Shown here: one piece after another, positions 45,567-64,000 of the stretch
How positions within the stretch are numbered: position 1 is the first letter of the stretch
How the letters are laid out: each line of letters begins with the position of its first letter
Origin: Pictodentalium vernedei
Taxonomy: Eukaryota; Mollusca; Scaphopoda; Dentaliida; Dentaliidae
Direction: 5' to 3'
DNA length: 64,000 bases
Assembly: GCA_031216915.1 (NCBI GenBank)
Contig: CM062290.1
Span: 169,341,453 to 169,405,452, forward strand
Program-made: the position numbers and the translations under genes
The notes under the pieces: generated by a model
Told to the model about the DNA's origin: nothing
The model's input: the letters and a program-made list of their open reading frames with translations, nothing else
Database searches by the model: none

Positions 45567-45806
45567 CCCTTTACTCAACGCACAGTATATCAAAATTTAT
45601 CACTTTAATTATTGTTTTTTGAATATTTTCAAAAAATTTCAACAAAACCATACCATGTGACTCCTCATTGGAACGAGCTCGGTGAGCTCGTTCCAATGAG
45701 GGGTCGCATGATACAGTTTCGTTGAAATGTTAAGAAAAAAAAAATTCAACTACTAAATTTGAAAATTACGCGTGTGGATTCAGCCGATTCGTTAGGTAAA
45801 AGTGAA
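45563..45806 (-). mobile_element. TTAA MITE family B, copy B3 (middle of three)
   Basis: Starts CCCTTTACTCAACG directly after the shared TTAA. Arms aacaaaaccataccatgtga and cgcatgatacagtttcgtt, core CATTGG / CCAATG; ends GGTAAAAG-TGAA, which is also the start of A17. Confidence 0.85.
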
Positions 45807-46054
45807 CCCTTTACCCAACGTAACGGCGAAAACCGGCCAGCGCTATTCTCAAGAATCGCCAATTAATTTTCTTGATTTTTTTCATTTTTTGTCTCAAAAA
45901 CATAGATTATGACATTTCATTATAACGAGCTCGTCGAGCTCGTCCCAGTGAGGGGTCATAACCTATGTTTTTGAGACAAAAAATGAAATAAATTAGTTAT
46001 TCAAGAATTATTTTCACAGGTGCCGTCTACTTTTCATGTTAGGTAAAGGGTTAA
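45803..46054 (-). mobile_element. TTAA MITE family A, copy A17 (last of three)
   Basis: The left TTAA has decayed to TGAA (shared with B3); the right TTAA is intact. Left palindrome arm mutated (GACATTTCATTATAACG), right arm nearer consensus. Confidence 0.87.
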
Positions 46055-46958
46055 AAGTGGGGAAAACAACAAATCAAACACAAAAAGACAGCTTACTTTC
46101 CCCCCACTGAAAAGATTTCAACTATGGGACATATGCTACGTCGAGGAGGTAAAATGTGAAAAACATGTACTGCTTTTTGTGGTAATTAATTCCCTCCTCG
46201 CATACACATGATTCAGAAGTGTGTATTTAATATATGGTTTTGTTCATTTCATTAAGAACTTCAATCGAGCTGCAACACCAGCGGCTTAGTCGTGGGGGAT
46301 GGGTGAGGGTCCCGTCCCCCACGTTTCCTGTAATATATCAACCATATTTATAATTCTGTCTGAAATCCCCAATGACAGTTCATGATATTTTTTAGGTCAA
46401 TTCACTGTAGTTATTCCTTCACTTTGTGAGTACTTAACCCTCCTAAAAATACTAAGGGTGCTTGGAATGAAATTTTTTCCGCCCGTGGTAGGCTGGGCTT
46501 TCGCCTATGGTGGGTGAAAACACTCTTAATCCAGAACGAGATGAAATGGAGTAGAGAGAGTGAATATTTTTTTCTGAAGCCATCGGAATAGGAACGATAC
46601 TTTGTTCACGACATCACTTAGTCTGACTATGCCCCTGGTCAGCAGATCAGATTTGATTTTGATCATGTATCATTTCAAACCAATACCTTAAGAAATATAG
46701 AAGTTGTTCGATTTACAAGATTAATATTTTGGCTGAGTTCAGGGGTGTAATAACTCTATAATTCTTCAATTGAGAAATCCAATTTCGCATTTCCACAAAA
46801 ATGGGCACATCATCAACATATTCATTTTTCGCAAACATCAAAGAATATTATTTAAAAAGCGATTGGAGACTGCGAAGTGACGGAAAATTGGAAACCAACG
46901 AGAATTTTGTTTGTTGAGCATTGTATATTTATAGCAACTTCCGCCACCTGAGATGGCG
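46055..46958. other. Intergenic, old repeat only
   Basis: About 46800-46890 is the second copy of the old repeat seen at 1440-1540. Otherwise nothing recognised. Confidence 0.4.
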
Positions 46959-46966
46959 GTGGTAGA

Positions 46967-47513
46967 CAGGGGCGGACTGGGCAAAAAAAGTTGCTGGGAA
47001 ACGTACCAAGGGGTCCTCGGACCTGGACAAAATTTTGCTTTTTCGAACCGAAAGAACGCTGCCTTCTTGTATCTGAACGATCATTGGATGTCCACATAGA
47101 GGACATTTTCAATGGCATTTCTGTATCATCTCTGTTGCTCATTTGGCAAAAATGGTTGCTCCAAAGGAGGTCCCGGATCCACCAGACCTGCCATAGTTGG
47201 GTTCAATGGGAGAAAATTTAGATTTTTCGAACCGAAAGAGCGCCGTTTCCTTGCATCTGACCGATCAGTGACGGACTAGATTACTGGAATATCGATATGC
47301 CCTCTATGCGGACTGCCAATGGCAGACCAGATGGAGGGCATTTCGATAACCAGACAGTCTATGCAATAAGATCCATTTCGTCTACAGGTCATTTTCACGA
47401 AATTACATGCGCCAAGAGGTGTCGGGCTGAGTAAGTTTGGAGGGCTGAGTGGCTCCCAATACAGGGGCCCAACCTGAAATTTCCCGATGGACCATACGGC
47501 CAGTCCGTCTCTG
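46967..47513. mobile_element. hAT-type MITE family J, copy J2
   Basis: The termini CAGGGGCGGACTGG and CCAGTCCGTCTCTG are inverted. The flanks gtggtaga / gtgataac match at 5 of 8, so the duplication is eroded. The interior aligns with J1 along its length (gtccacatagaggacatttt, ttgctcatttggcaaaaatg, gactgccaatggcag). Confidence 0.75.
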
Positions 47514-48784
47514 GTGATAACTGCCCCACTTATATACTTATTTCAATGGCAAGATGAATTCCGTCCTGGCCCGGAATATCCATCGGTAGCATTAAGGAGT
47601 TAAGTTAAAGCAATACAACTCAACAAAACATTTGGCGATGATTCCATGATGGTATGAGTATACCCTCATGCTAAGTTGAAAGGTGGAAGATGGGGGGGGG
47701 GGGGGGTAATCTCATGTAACAACACTATCAAAGAGTGAGTTTAGAGTTGTTCTAAGAGTTAAGAGTTGACAAGAACAATATTCATGGATGACGACGCCCG
47801 GCCGCATCACGAATGTGCGCTTTTCATTCCTCACGTCACCCAGACATCAGTATGCTGCTGATCATACCCCGGCAGGAGCCCCGACTTCCGTCTATTTGAG
47901 CACATGTGGTATATTTTGGGTCTTCGAGTGCCACATGTGCAAAAGCTAGGCACGACATCACTTTTTGCACAAAGAATGACTGGAAAAGCAACAAATCCAG
48001 CGCCTCGCTCAAGATGCTCAAGGGATAAATTGATGATTTTAGGCAGGCATAGAAAACACTTTCTCAGTCCCCGATTATGGTTTCACATAAAATTGTGTTT
48101 TGTAACAGTCACGGTGACACTGGTGTCTCGCAGTACGAGGATCGCAAAAGCGGCCGCTTTTTAGATCAGATTTGACCCGGTCGCGATACAAGTATTCAAG
48201 TAGGTTGAGTGTTCAGAAATAAAATATTGCGAAATAAACACTTAACACTTTCGCTGCCGAATGCGACTATTGTCACCTATTTTAATATAAGTATTTGTAC
48301 GTTCTGGTATGCGCAGATCAAACCTACCATCTGATTAATTGTTGGAAAGGGCCCAGAGAGCCCTTTCCAACAATTAATCGGATGATAGAGTTTCAAGTAT
48401 GTCATAAATATTATTAAACTTTCTCGCATACAGGCGTACATAGAGGTCCTCCATATATGGATAAAGTTGGCGTGGAAGTAAAAGGTTTAAACAAAAACAA
48501 CCCTAAAAAGCATCTGAGAACCAATGTTCTCAAATTTCTGTGGAAATTCAATTGTGGAATTAAAGTGTTGTGGAGAGGAAAGCGTGTAGAAAATTTCAAC
48601 ACACAGAGAAATTTCGTTTCCTCCAGGAACCCAAACTAGTTCTTCAGTGTGTCCTGGTAGGGGAACCAAATTTGATTACATGGAAACAAACATACACATG
48701 TTTTGGTTATACAATATGTCACATTAACGGGACTGTCAAGGCCTCTGGACATTGTTTTAATTTTAAAATATAAAGCCGCGCCAG
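47514..48784. other. Intergenic with one palindrome
   Basis: A G-run lies near 47691-47706. Palindrome at about 48329-48384: atctgattaattgttggaaa and its inverse tttccaacaattaatcggat around gggcccagagagccc. ORFs near 48457-48773 carry no motif. Confidence 0.45.
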
Positions 48785-48840
48785 TTCAAGTTTTATAATG
48801 TCGACGAAGCAACGTCAGAAACACGCTCTCAGTTGTTCCA

Positions 48841-49322
48841 TGAAACCCTTTACCCAACGCAGGAGAAATCAAAATTTATTATTATAATTATTGGGTTTTT
48901 TAAAAATTTTCAAACAATTTAACCCTTTACCTAACCTGAAAAGCAGACGACACTTGCAAAAATAATTCTTGAATAACCAATTTTTTTTCATTTTTTGTCT
49001 CAAAAACATAGGTTATGACCCCTCGTTGGAACGAGCTCGACGAGCTCGTTCCAACGAGGGGTCATAACCTATGTTTTTGAGACAAAAAATGGAAAAAATA
49101 ATGAAAATTAATTGGCGATTTCTGAGAATAGCGTTGGCCGGTTTTGGCCGTTACAATAGGTAAAGGGTTAAACAAAACCATATCATGGCATGTGACGAGC
49201 TCTTTCCCATGATGGGATCACATGACATGGTTTAGTTAAAATTTTCAGCAAAATTTATTTTTCAACTGCTTAATTTGTAAATTGCGCGGGCGGATAAGGC
49301 CGATTCGTTAGGCAACGAGTCA
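48841..49322 (-). mobile_element. TTAA MITE family B, copy B4, interrupted by A18
   Basis: The left end TGAA-CCCTTTACCCAACG and right end ccgattcgttaggcaacg are worn. The left arm stops at caaacaattt and resumes after A18 with aacaaaaccatatcatg. Confidence 0.75.
48919..49171 (+). mobile_element. TTAA MITE family A, copy A18 (nested in B4)
   Basis: Complete with TTAA on both sides and paired CGTTGG / CCAACG. The target TTAA lay at the start of B4's aacaaaacc arm. Confidence 0.9.
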
Positions 49323-49485
49323 AGTTGTGCGACAATGACAATTTTTTTATATCAGCAAGATTGGCAACTCATTAAGAAATTGCCTGGTTCAAGATTACAT
49401 AAAAACTCCTTTGTTTTGGTTCTTCAATGGCTTTTGGTTCTACTTGGATCCAAATTTGACTCGGATGTCTTCAAGTGAACAGGAT

Positions 49486-51633
49486 CGCGACTCAATCGCG
49501 ATCCGAGGGCAATTTCCGGTCCGCTTGTGTAATCACAGTACTATTCCTCAGATTACTGGATCAGGAGATGTATGAAGTCTCTGGAATGTCATGGTAAGCC
49601 GATAGTTTATGACAGAATATCCAGGACGATATATGCCTTTTTGCGCTGGCTACATCAACTGGACATGGTGCTCCGATGTTGTCATCCTTATAATTTTCAA
49701 CAAACCCTGGGCTAATATTTTGCTGATATTCAAAACACAGACCTAGTCTAAAACAGACATGAAAGAGTAGCACTTTGACAGGAGCTGAATGACACGATTC
49801 TTTTCTCCCCAGTGAGTATATTATTTTACAATGGTCGGTGAGCTCTTTGGCAGTAGATAAAGTTATATTCCAAGTCTATAAGCTCTTTTTGATGGGTTAA
49901 AGAATGGACTTTTACTTTGACGTTTGTTGAAAGAAGCCAAATATATTGATCGCATATCACTGCACGCGACCGAAACGATACAATTTGGATGATTGAAATG
50001 CTGACACTTTTCGTTGAAGGTGTTAGGAGCGAGCAATGAACTGAATGAGACGATAAAAATATAATTCCCGTTAATTTAATAACCGAAATGCGTTATGCAT
50101 CTTTTATGATCCCCAGTGTATCATCAACATGTAACTGCGTCTTCGTGTGGTTCTATATCTAATCGTAAACCCGCGCAACAACTTTTCAAAGAAACGCCTG
50201 TTACCAAAAATGGGGCAGCGGCCCGGAGTTTCAAATAAACAAAACTTGGAGCTAACAGAAAAACGGGCAACACCAGTAGCCCCCCCCCCCCCCCCCCACA
50301 CACACACCCCTAGTGACCAACTTCTACAGGGGCAGTTGGTATCCACTTGGTTAGACACTTTTCAGCCTTCCATTCCATTTTGCATATTTTTTGCGGAATG
50401 AAAAAGTGGGTCATCCATGACCATAAACCAGTGTAAATACTAAATTGGGATGATAGGTTAGTCACCAGTGCATAAGACGATACTATTTTGGGCTTCAGTG
50501 TTGAAAGGACTGGTGTAGATATTCAAATCGAAAGGGGCGGCGGAACGATCGTCAAAGTGGGTTGGGGGGGGGGGGGGGGGGGGGCTGGATCTGGCGATGG
50601 ATGGTCGTCGTCCAGGGTCCCAAAACTCATGGTTCCATGCATCTGAGCGGATATTTTTAGATTTTTCAGGAGATGTATTTGAAAGATTTCACACTTAAGA
50701 GCCGTTACAAACGTCGGTAAAGCATACAGGTGAGGTCTATATACCAACTTTGGTCGTAACGACCAAAGCAGATAAAATAGACCTCACATGTATGCTTTGC
50801 CAGATGTTAACAGCAATTGTACTGTCTGTTGATTATCTTGTCTGGGGTGGATTTGGTACTTGTATGTCTGTAAGATTACGATCTATTTCAATTACCTGAT
50901 TGTTTTAACAGACTGTATACACTTTAGCGTTTGCTGCCACTTACTGCAAAAACAGATCCGAAATCCATCGAAACTGTACCAGTACGAGAGAAACATAGCT
51001 GGCGAAAATATGGGGGAGGTTCTGGATCCGCCCCTTGTTTCACCAGTCATTGTTTGTGTTAAAATATATGGATACAAAAAAACATCGCCCGGCAAAAAAG
51101 TGAGGAGGTGGAGTCGGGGGGGGGGAGGGGAGAGGTTTTTTTTTTCCGCCGCCCCGAACGATCCTCCAGACAAAGTTAGGAAGTCTCTTCACATTTTAAG
51201 ATTATGTTTCTTCTACAAATGCAGATTTGCAATAGATAACATACAAACCCTTAATGTAACATACATGTAGTTTAAAGATTTGTAATATAGTTTAAAGGTT
51301 TTGTCGTTTCTTTCAAAACATAACTTATGATTCCTCGCTGGAACGATCTCTTCGTACTCCTTTTATAAACAGCCGTATTCTATGACTCGGGCAAAACAAT
51401 TAAAATGAACGAAATTGGACGCCGATTTATTTGTTTTGAGTTATATGCAGGCGCGTGCAAACAGTTGGGAGGTATGTAGCTAGATCCCATTGGAGCCTAC
51501 GGTGTAATGCTCCAGTCGATGGCTTCAGTATTCCACAATGACCTCAAATAACGGGAACCTCCACGGAAGAGGCGATGGTTCGCGGAAGATAAAACAATTA
51601 CGCGGGAAACATGAAATGTTCAGCTGTTGACAG
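49486..51633. other. Intergenic with palindrome and homopolymer runs
   Basis: Palindrome at about 50708-50812: ggtaaagcatac, tgaggtctat, ctttggtcg with their inverses. C-run near 50280-50297 plus (CA)n; 21-base G-run at 50564-50584; GGGGA-rich patch near 51115-51130. A very degenerate family A remnant (aaaacataacttatgattcc) may lie near 51310-51370. No gene recognised. Confidence 0.45.
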
Positions 51634-51883
51634 TTAACTGGTAGAGTGCTAAATTAATTTTGGTCAGCAAAATTTGGTCACATGTCTTTGCCTTGTTACA
51701 ATTTATGGGAGAGTGCCCATAGGCACTCTCCCATAAATTGCAACAAGGCAAATACTTAAGGACTAAATTATTTCACTTCAAAGATAATATGAAGAGTATC
51801 CACATAATTTGACGCCTTTCACTTGTGGCACCCACACTTCAGAGTAAAGCCCAGATTTGGGCTTCCAGCACTCAACCAGTTAA
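51634..51883 (+). mobile_element. TTAA MITE family D, copy D3
   Basis: TTAA-flanked, ends CTGGTAGAGTGCT / AGCACTCAACCAG. The central hairpin tttatgggagagtgcc / ggcactctcccataaa is perfect. Confidence 0.83.
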
Positions 51884-52237
51884 ACAGTACGCCTCTCTCT
51901 GTCTCTCTCTGTCTCAACCCTCCCCGTTTATCGTAGGGTGAGGGTGCACAAGTTTCTTTCTATAATTATTCCGATGACATTTTCGATTGAAAATATAAGC
52001 ATATCCTCTCATACCTTCCGGAGACCCCTATTTACCGTAAAAACGATCATTTGTTTGGGAGCATTTCGAATTCGCAATTCATTATCAGGATCAAGGTATC
52101 TCAAAAGTCACAAACTGGTACAAACATTCCTTCAAAGACATCTACAAAATAGGTATTTTTCATCGAAACAAAGAAATTTAAAACTGATTGAAATAAGGCA
52201 GGTGTCCTCTTAATGATTATGTGTTAGTTGATTTGTT
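51884..52237. other. Sequence between two TTAA MITEs
   Basis: Short (TCTC)-rich patch near 51893-51913. The 91-codon ORF at 51938-52213 has no motif. No gene supported. Confidence 0.3.
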
Positions 52238-52488
52238 TTAACCCTTTACCCAACGAATCGCCCGCATCCGTCCGCGTAATATGCAAATTCAGCAGTTGAA
52301 AAAATATTATTTTTCAAAAAATTTCAACAAAACCATATCATGTGACCCCTCGTTGGAACTAGCGCGTCGAGCTCGTTCCAACGAGGGGTCACATGATATG
52401 GTTTTGTTGAAATCTTTTGAAAAATTAAAAAAAAATGATATTTAAAATAATAAATTTGGTATCGTCTGCCTTGGGTAAAGGGTTTTAA
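52238..52488 (+). mobile_element. TTAA MITE family B, copy B5, upstream of gene 2
   Basis: Left end TTAACCCTTTACC, right end GGTAAAGGGTTTTAA (TT added). Long arms aacaaaaccatatcatgtga and inverse, core CGTTGGAAC / GTTCCAACG. It ends about 313 bp before the gene 2 TATA box. Confidence 0.88.
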
Positions 52489-52800
52489 TGAAAAAGAGAA
52501 ATGTTTCAAGAGAAACGAAAACGATGAAGTGATGAGTTGGAATACCCAGTAAACTTAGAGATTATCCTTGCAATTAAATGGCCAGGAAGGAGATTAGCGA
52601 TTATCGGTTTCAAGAATCTGTGAGCAATCTTATTAGAATCGCGTTGCGCAATTAATTTTGAGATTAAGATTATCCCAGGTATTACACAGTTTTCAGAAAT
52701 ATTATGACAAATTCAAAAGTAAAGCCGTTTTTGCATGTTGCAACCATGCTGCTTTCTCATATGAAAGAGATTAAAACAAAATGTCTAATCTGGGGACTTC

Positions 52801-52838
52801 TATATAAAACAGCAAGCGTAAATATATTTTCATATTTG
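52801..52838 (+). promoter_or_regulatory. Core promoter of calmodulin-like gene 2 (TATA box and initiator)
   Basis: TATATAAAA at 52801-52809 is followed by TCATATT (52830-52836), which fits the YYANWYY initiator with its A at 52832, 31 bp from the first T of the TATA box. This spacing is standard and predicts a 71-nt 5' UTR before the ATG at 52903. The call rests on position and consensus only. Confidence 0.6.
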
Positions 52839-52902
52839 TGATTGCCTCCTCGAATACAACTTGGTGTTTCGAAGCTTGACATTCCAGTCGCATAACGAAA
52901 AA

Positions 52903-52905
<3 letters not shown>
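52832..52905 (+). CDS. Calmodulin-like gene 2, exon 1 (5' UTR plus ATG)
   Basis: The sequence reads cataacgaaaaaATG|gtgagtg: the start codon is directly followed by a perfect GTGAGT donor. An intron right after the initiator Met is the hallmark of animal calmodulin genes. Only 52903-52905 is coding; the 5' limit is set by the predicted initiator. No other ATG|GTRAGT upstream of exon 2 has a TATA box at the right distance among those noticed. Confidence 0.7.
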
Positions 52906-61692
<8,787 letters not shown>

Positions 61693-62177
61693 GTATGTTA
61701 AGAAAATTATGTCACATGAATTGGAGTTTGTGGGAACACCATATTCTTTACCTGTTCCCAGTCGGTTGGCAATACTCGTATCAAGAAATGCCCCTAAAGT
61801 TCAATGACAGTTTTTCCCGTCAGTGGCACAAGTCATTCCCCCAAGTTTACTTCCTCGGTGTCCGTGAGCTTAACCATTTTGGTTCACCCAACATAATAGA
61901 CGAAACCTTCCCACGCTAATCACCGCAATACAGCACAAATCACCACAAACTTTCTTCGTAATGGCGCTAACCTTCTCGCGCTAATCACCGGGAAAATCAA
62001 CGGGAGCGACACCGCGAAAATCACCACAGACTACATTCATTGTTTTCATTCTTTTTTCTCCCCAAACTTGATTATGCCGCCTCACAGAACAATCTCAACG
62101 CACAAATGAACGTCAACATATATCTACAGCCGTATGACAGGTACATAGCACCAGAAGAGTATAATTAGGGAAAACAA
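61693..62177 (+). other. Start of gene 2 last visible intron
   Basis: Non-coding; no acceptor followed by an E-F-V-x-M-M type ending was found here or up to 64000. Confidence 0.5.
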
Positions 62178-62430
62178 TTAACCCTTTCAGCTTCAGAAAC
62201 CATGAAATTCGGCCTTCGCTATTTACAAAAATCACCATTCAAATTGTATTATTTTTCATTTTTGTCTCAAAACAAGGCTTGTGATCTCTCACTGGAACGA
62301 CCTCGTCGAGCTCGTTCCAATGAGTTGTCAAAAGCTATATTTTGGGAGCAAAACGGGGAAAGGTTCAATTATTCAAGAAATATTTTCGTGTTTTTTGTTT
62401 GTTTGTTGTTATTTGCGATTGGGTGAAGGC
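62178..62430 (-). mobile_element. TTAA MITE family A, copy A21 (degenerate)
   Basis: Left TTAACCCTTTCAG, core GGAACGACCTCGTCGAGCTCGTTCC, right end worn (gattgggtgaaggcc). Confidence 0.72.
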
Positions 62431-63264
62431 CTGATGAACTACGTAGACTTGGATATCAATTGCGTAGACCGTGTATACCAATTTGAAATAAAAAAGGCTG
62501 AGTGCTTTACCCCCCAAAAAGCGGAAAAACAAGTTTGGTATTCTCTAGTACCTTTATTTTGGCACGTCTATGATGACAAGTGGAGTAAGGTATCAAATTT
62601 GGTACTTTGTAGAAAACCTGGATTTTTATAGTATATATCTTCAGGGGTGATGCGATGAACATAAAAACAGAATAAGGTAAAGATAATTTTTCAGGGATTT
62701 CCTTTTCCGTCGGTATTGTACAGAGACGCAACGACAGGGTACCGCGTGTGTGTGTGTGTGTGTGTGTGTGTAGTGGGGGAGGGGGCAAATCCTGGCCAAT
62801 ATTTTCATTACTTAGAAATATTAAGCCTCAAACAACCAACAGCTGGAAATTTCAGTCTATTTTAGAAGTGATTTTTAAACCATATTTCACGAGATCTTCT
62901 GAATGGAGTCGATTCTTGTCACCTTGAATGCAAGAACGCACCATCTGCAATGCTAAAGCATTGCAGATGCGCCTTGTCGCACCCAAGAGGCGAATTTCCG
63001 CTTTAGAAACCAAAGGTTACATATATTTCGAACACAAAGGGAAAGGGAGGATGCGCTCGGATATCTTCAAAAGTTAATATTCATATTTGTTCATATTTGC
63101 CAGTTGGAAAATTTTCACCCAAAGGAAGGAGGATGACAGTGATTTTCTTAAAAGTTGGTTGTTTGGCGGTCCAGTTGAAAATCCAGAGAAGGTACTCACC
63201 CTCGACAAAAGACTCCGCGGCCACATCCCTGATATTGCATCTGGCTTTATATCTTTTTAGCACC
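62431..63264. other. Non-coding stretch
   Basis: (GT)n microsatellite at about 62745-62771 and a perfect small hairpin catctgcaatgctaaagcattgcagatg near 62952. No gene supported. Confidence 0.45.
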
Positions 63265-63501
63265 CAACCCCTTTACTTAACGTAACAACCATACCCGTCC
63301 AGTGCTATTCACCCAAACCGCCATTCAAATATTATTATTTTCCCATTTCCTTCTCTTAAAAACACACTCTATGGCACCTTATATGAGCTCGTCGCAGTGA
63401 GATGTCATAAGCTTTGTTTTGAAAACAAACATGAACATGTTAAGTTATTTCAAGAATTTTTTTCAAGTGTGGTCTGTTTTTGCGAGTTTGATAATGAATT
63501 A
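63265..63501 (-). mobile_element. TTAA MITE family A, copy A22 (degenerate)
   Basis: Left CCCTTTACTTAACGTAAC, core reduced to tatgagctcgtcgcagtgag, then gtcataagctttgtttt and tcaagaattttttt; right end lost near ttaactt. Confidence 0.6.
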
Positions 63502-64000
63502 ACTTGCAGTTTTCTTTCTTTACTCCTCATTTTTGGATTTTTGTGAACCTTCTGAATATACCTATAAGAGATATTAATTTTATTCTCTCGTCTTCAGTTG
63601 TGTTTACAAACGAAAGAGGAAATAACATTTGAAATTGTAATCAGGAAAAGTAAAAAAACAAATTTAGTTTAATTACTTCTCACTGCCCAGTCCTATAACT
63701 ATAATGGAAAACATGTTTGTGTTATTAAACGGATGCAAATGAGCAAATGTAATCCACACATTCATTATTTCACACTGATGAGTCGAATCATAAAATTTGA
63801 TACTTATTGTCTGACAAGGGAAAATAAAAAAGGCCCAGTCGAAGCGGTTTCACGAATCCAAAAAATAGGATTGGATCCCTGATGCCGCTTAACAATGTAG
63901 TGAAGGAAACTCTCGCAGCGAGGATTCAAACCGCATCTATGCTATTTGTAATAAAATCAGCGTACTTTCATGATCTGCGACACTCGGGGAATTTGAATAT
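63502..64000. other. Right edge, nothing recognised
   Basis: AT-rich. A box-B-like gaggattcaaaccg lies near 63919 without a convincing tRNA fold. Confidence 0.35.

Larger units (their letters stand above)
48785..49485. repeat. Inverted duplication G, right member
   Basis: Inverse of 42720-43450: aagcaacgtcagaaacacg at the left, caagttgtgcgacaatg, aattgcctggttcaagatta and ccaaatttgac at the right. Contains B4 with A18 nested at a different place from A15 in the other member. Confidence 0.75.

Noticed and set aside
61693-61919. C-terminal extension of calmodulin-like gene 2 (173-codon frame)
   Set aside because: A good GTATGT donor lies at 61693, and the extra 76 codons have no calmodulin similarity; it is intron.
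61693-64000. Last coding exon of gene 2
   Set aside because: AG sites followed by candidate E-F starts (63450, 63509 and others) do not give an E-F-V-x-M type ending; the exon is probably beyond the window.

Overview
The window is animal nuclear DNA: AT-rich, gene-poor and crowded with transposons. The only host genes I can support are two divergent calmodulin-like genes in tandem on the + strand. Gene 1 enters from the left edge: an exon for EF-hands 2(end)-4 at 665-907 and a 35-nt last exon at 6527-6561. Gene 2 starts at 52903 with a calmodulin-style first exon whose coding part is only ATG, behind a TATA box and initiator, and continues with exons at 57208-57241, 59587-59730 and 61450-61692; its last exon is not visible and probably lies to the right. 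Exon phases and the 144-nt exon match animal calmodulin genes. Pearl/Helentron-like elements, tRNA-derived SINEs and Tc1, hAT and piggyBac-type MITEs suggest a marine invertebrate, with a lophotrochozoan such as a mollusc my best guess, not a proof.

Layout. 0.7-6.6 kb: gene 1 with a large intron holding a TTAA MITE only 13 bp after the 5' splice site, a pearl-like tandem array (2.2-4.1 kb) and another TTAA MITE. 7-9.9 kb: a SINE, a TTAA MITE and a hAT-type MITE with perfect 8-bp target duplication. 12.5-20.7 kb: four copies of a hAT-type MITE, each carrying a piggyBac-type palindromic MITE at the same internal position, plus another hAT MITE with a 75-bp-arm palindrome. 21-24.2 kb: a pogo-like MITE with a nested TTAA MITE, then a 2-kb inverted duplication. 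25-32 kb: hAT MITEs, SINEs and nested insertions. 33.5-35 kb: a decayed Tc1-like transposon. 35.3-38.6 kb: a second pearl-like element whose monomers form a four-unit higher-order repeat. 39.6-49.5 kb: TTAA MITEs, including three placed end to end sharing their TTAA sites, and an inverted duplication. 51.6-64 kb: gene 2, with TTAA, hAT and pogo-like elements in its introns and 5' flank.

Four families of short palindromic elements flanked by TTAA dominate: A (about 22 copies, core with GACCCCTC and GAACGAGCTCG), B (6 copies, same core and ends but different arms), C (3 copies, different core, same CCCTTT ends) and D (5 copies, ends CTGGTAGAGTGCT). A filled/empty pair of paralogues (21.3 kb versus 61.0 kb) shows a clean TTAA duplication, so A-C are best read as piggyBac-type non-autonomous elements. 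Their palindrome arms change in a paired way from copy to copy, and they repeatedly sit inside hAT or pogo-like MITEs. This nested, palindrome-cored set is the most unusual content of the window. No autonomous piggyBac, hAT or Helitron gene is present; the sole transposase remnant is the broken Tc1-like one.
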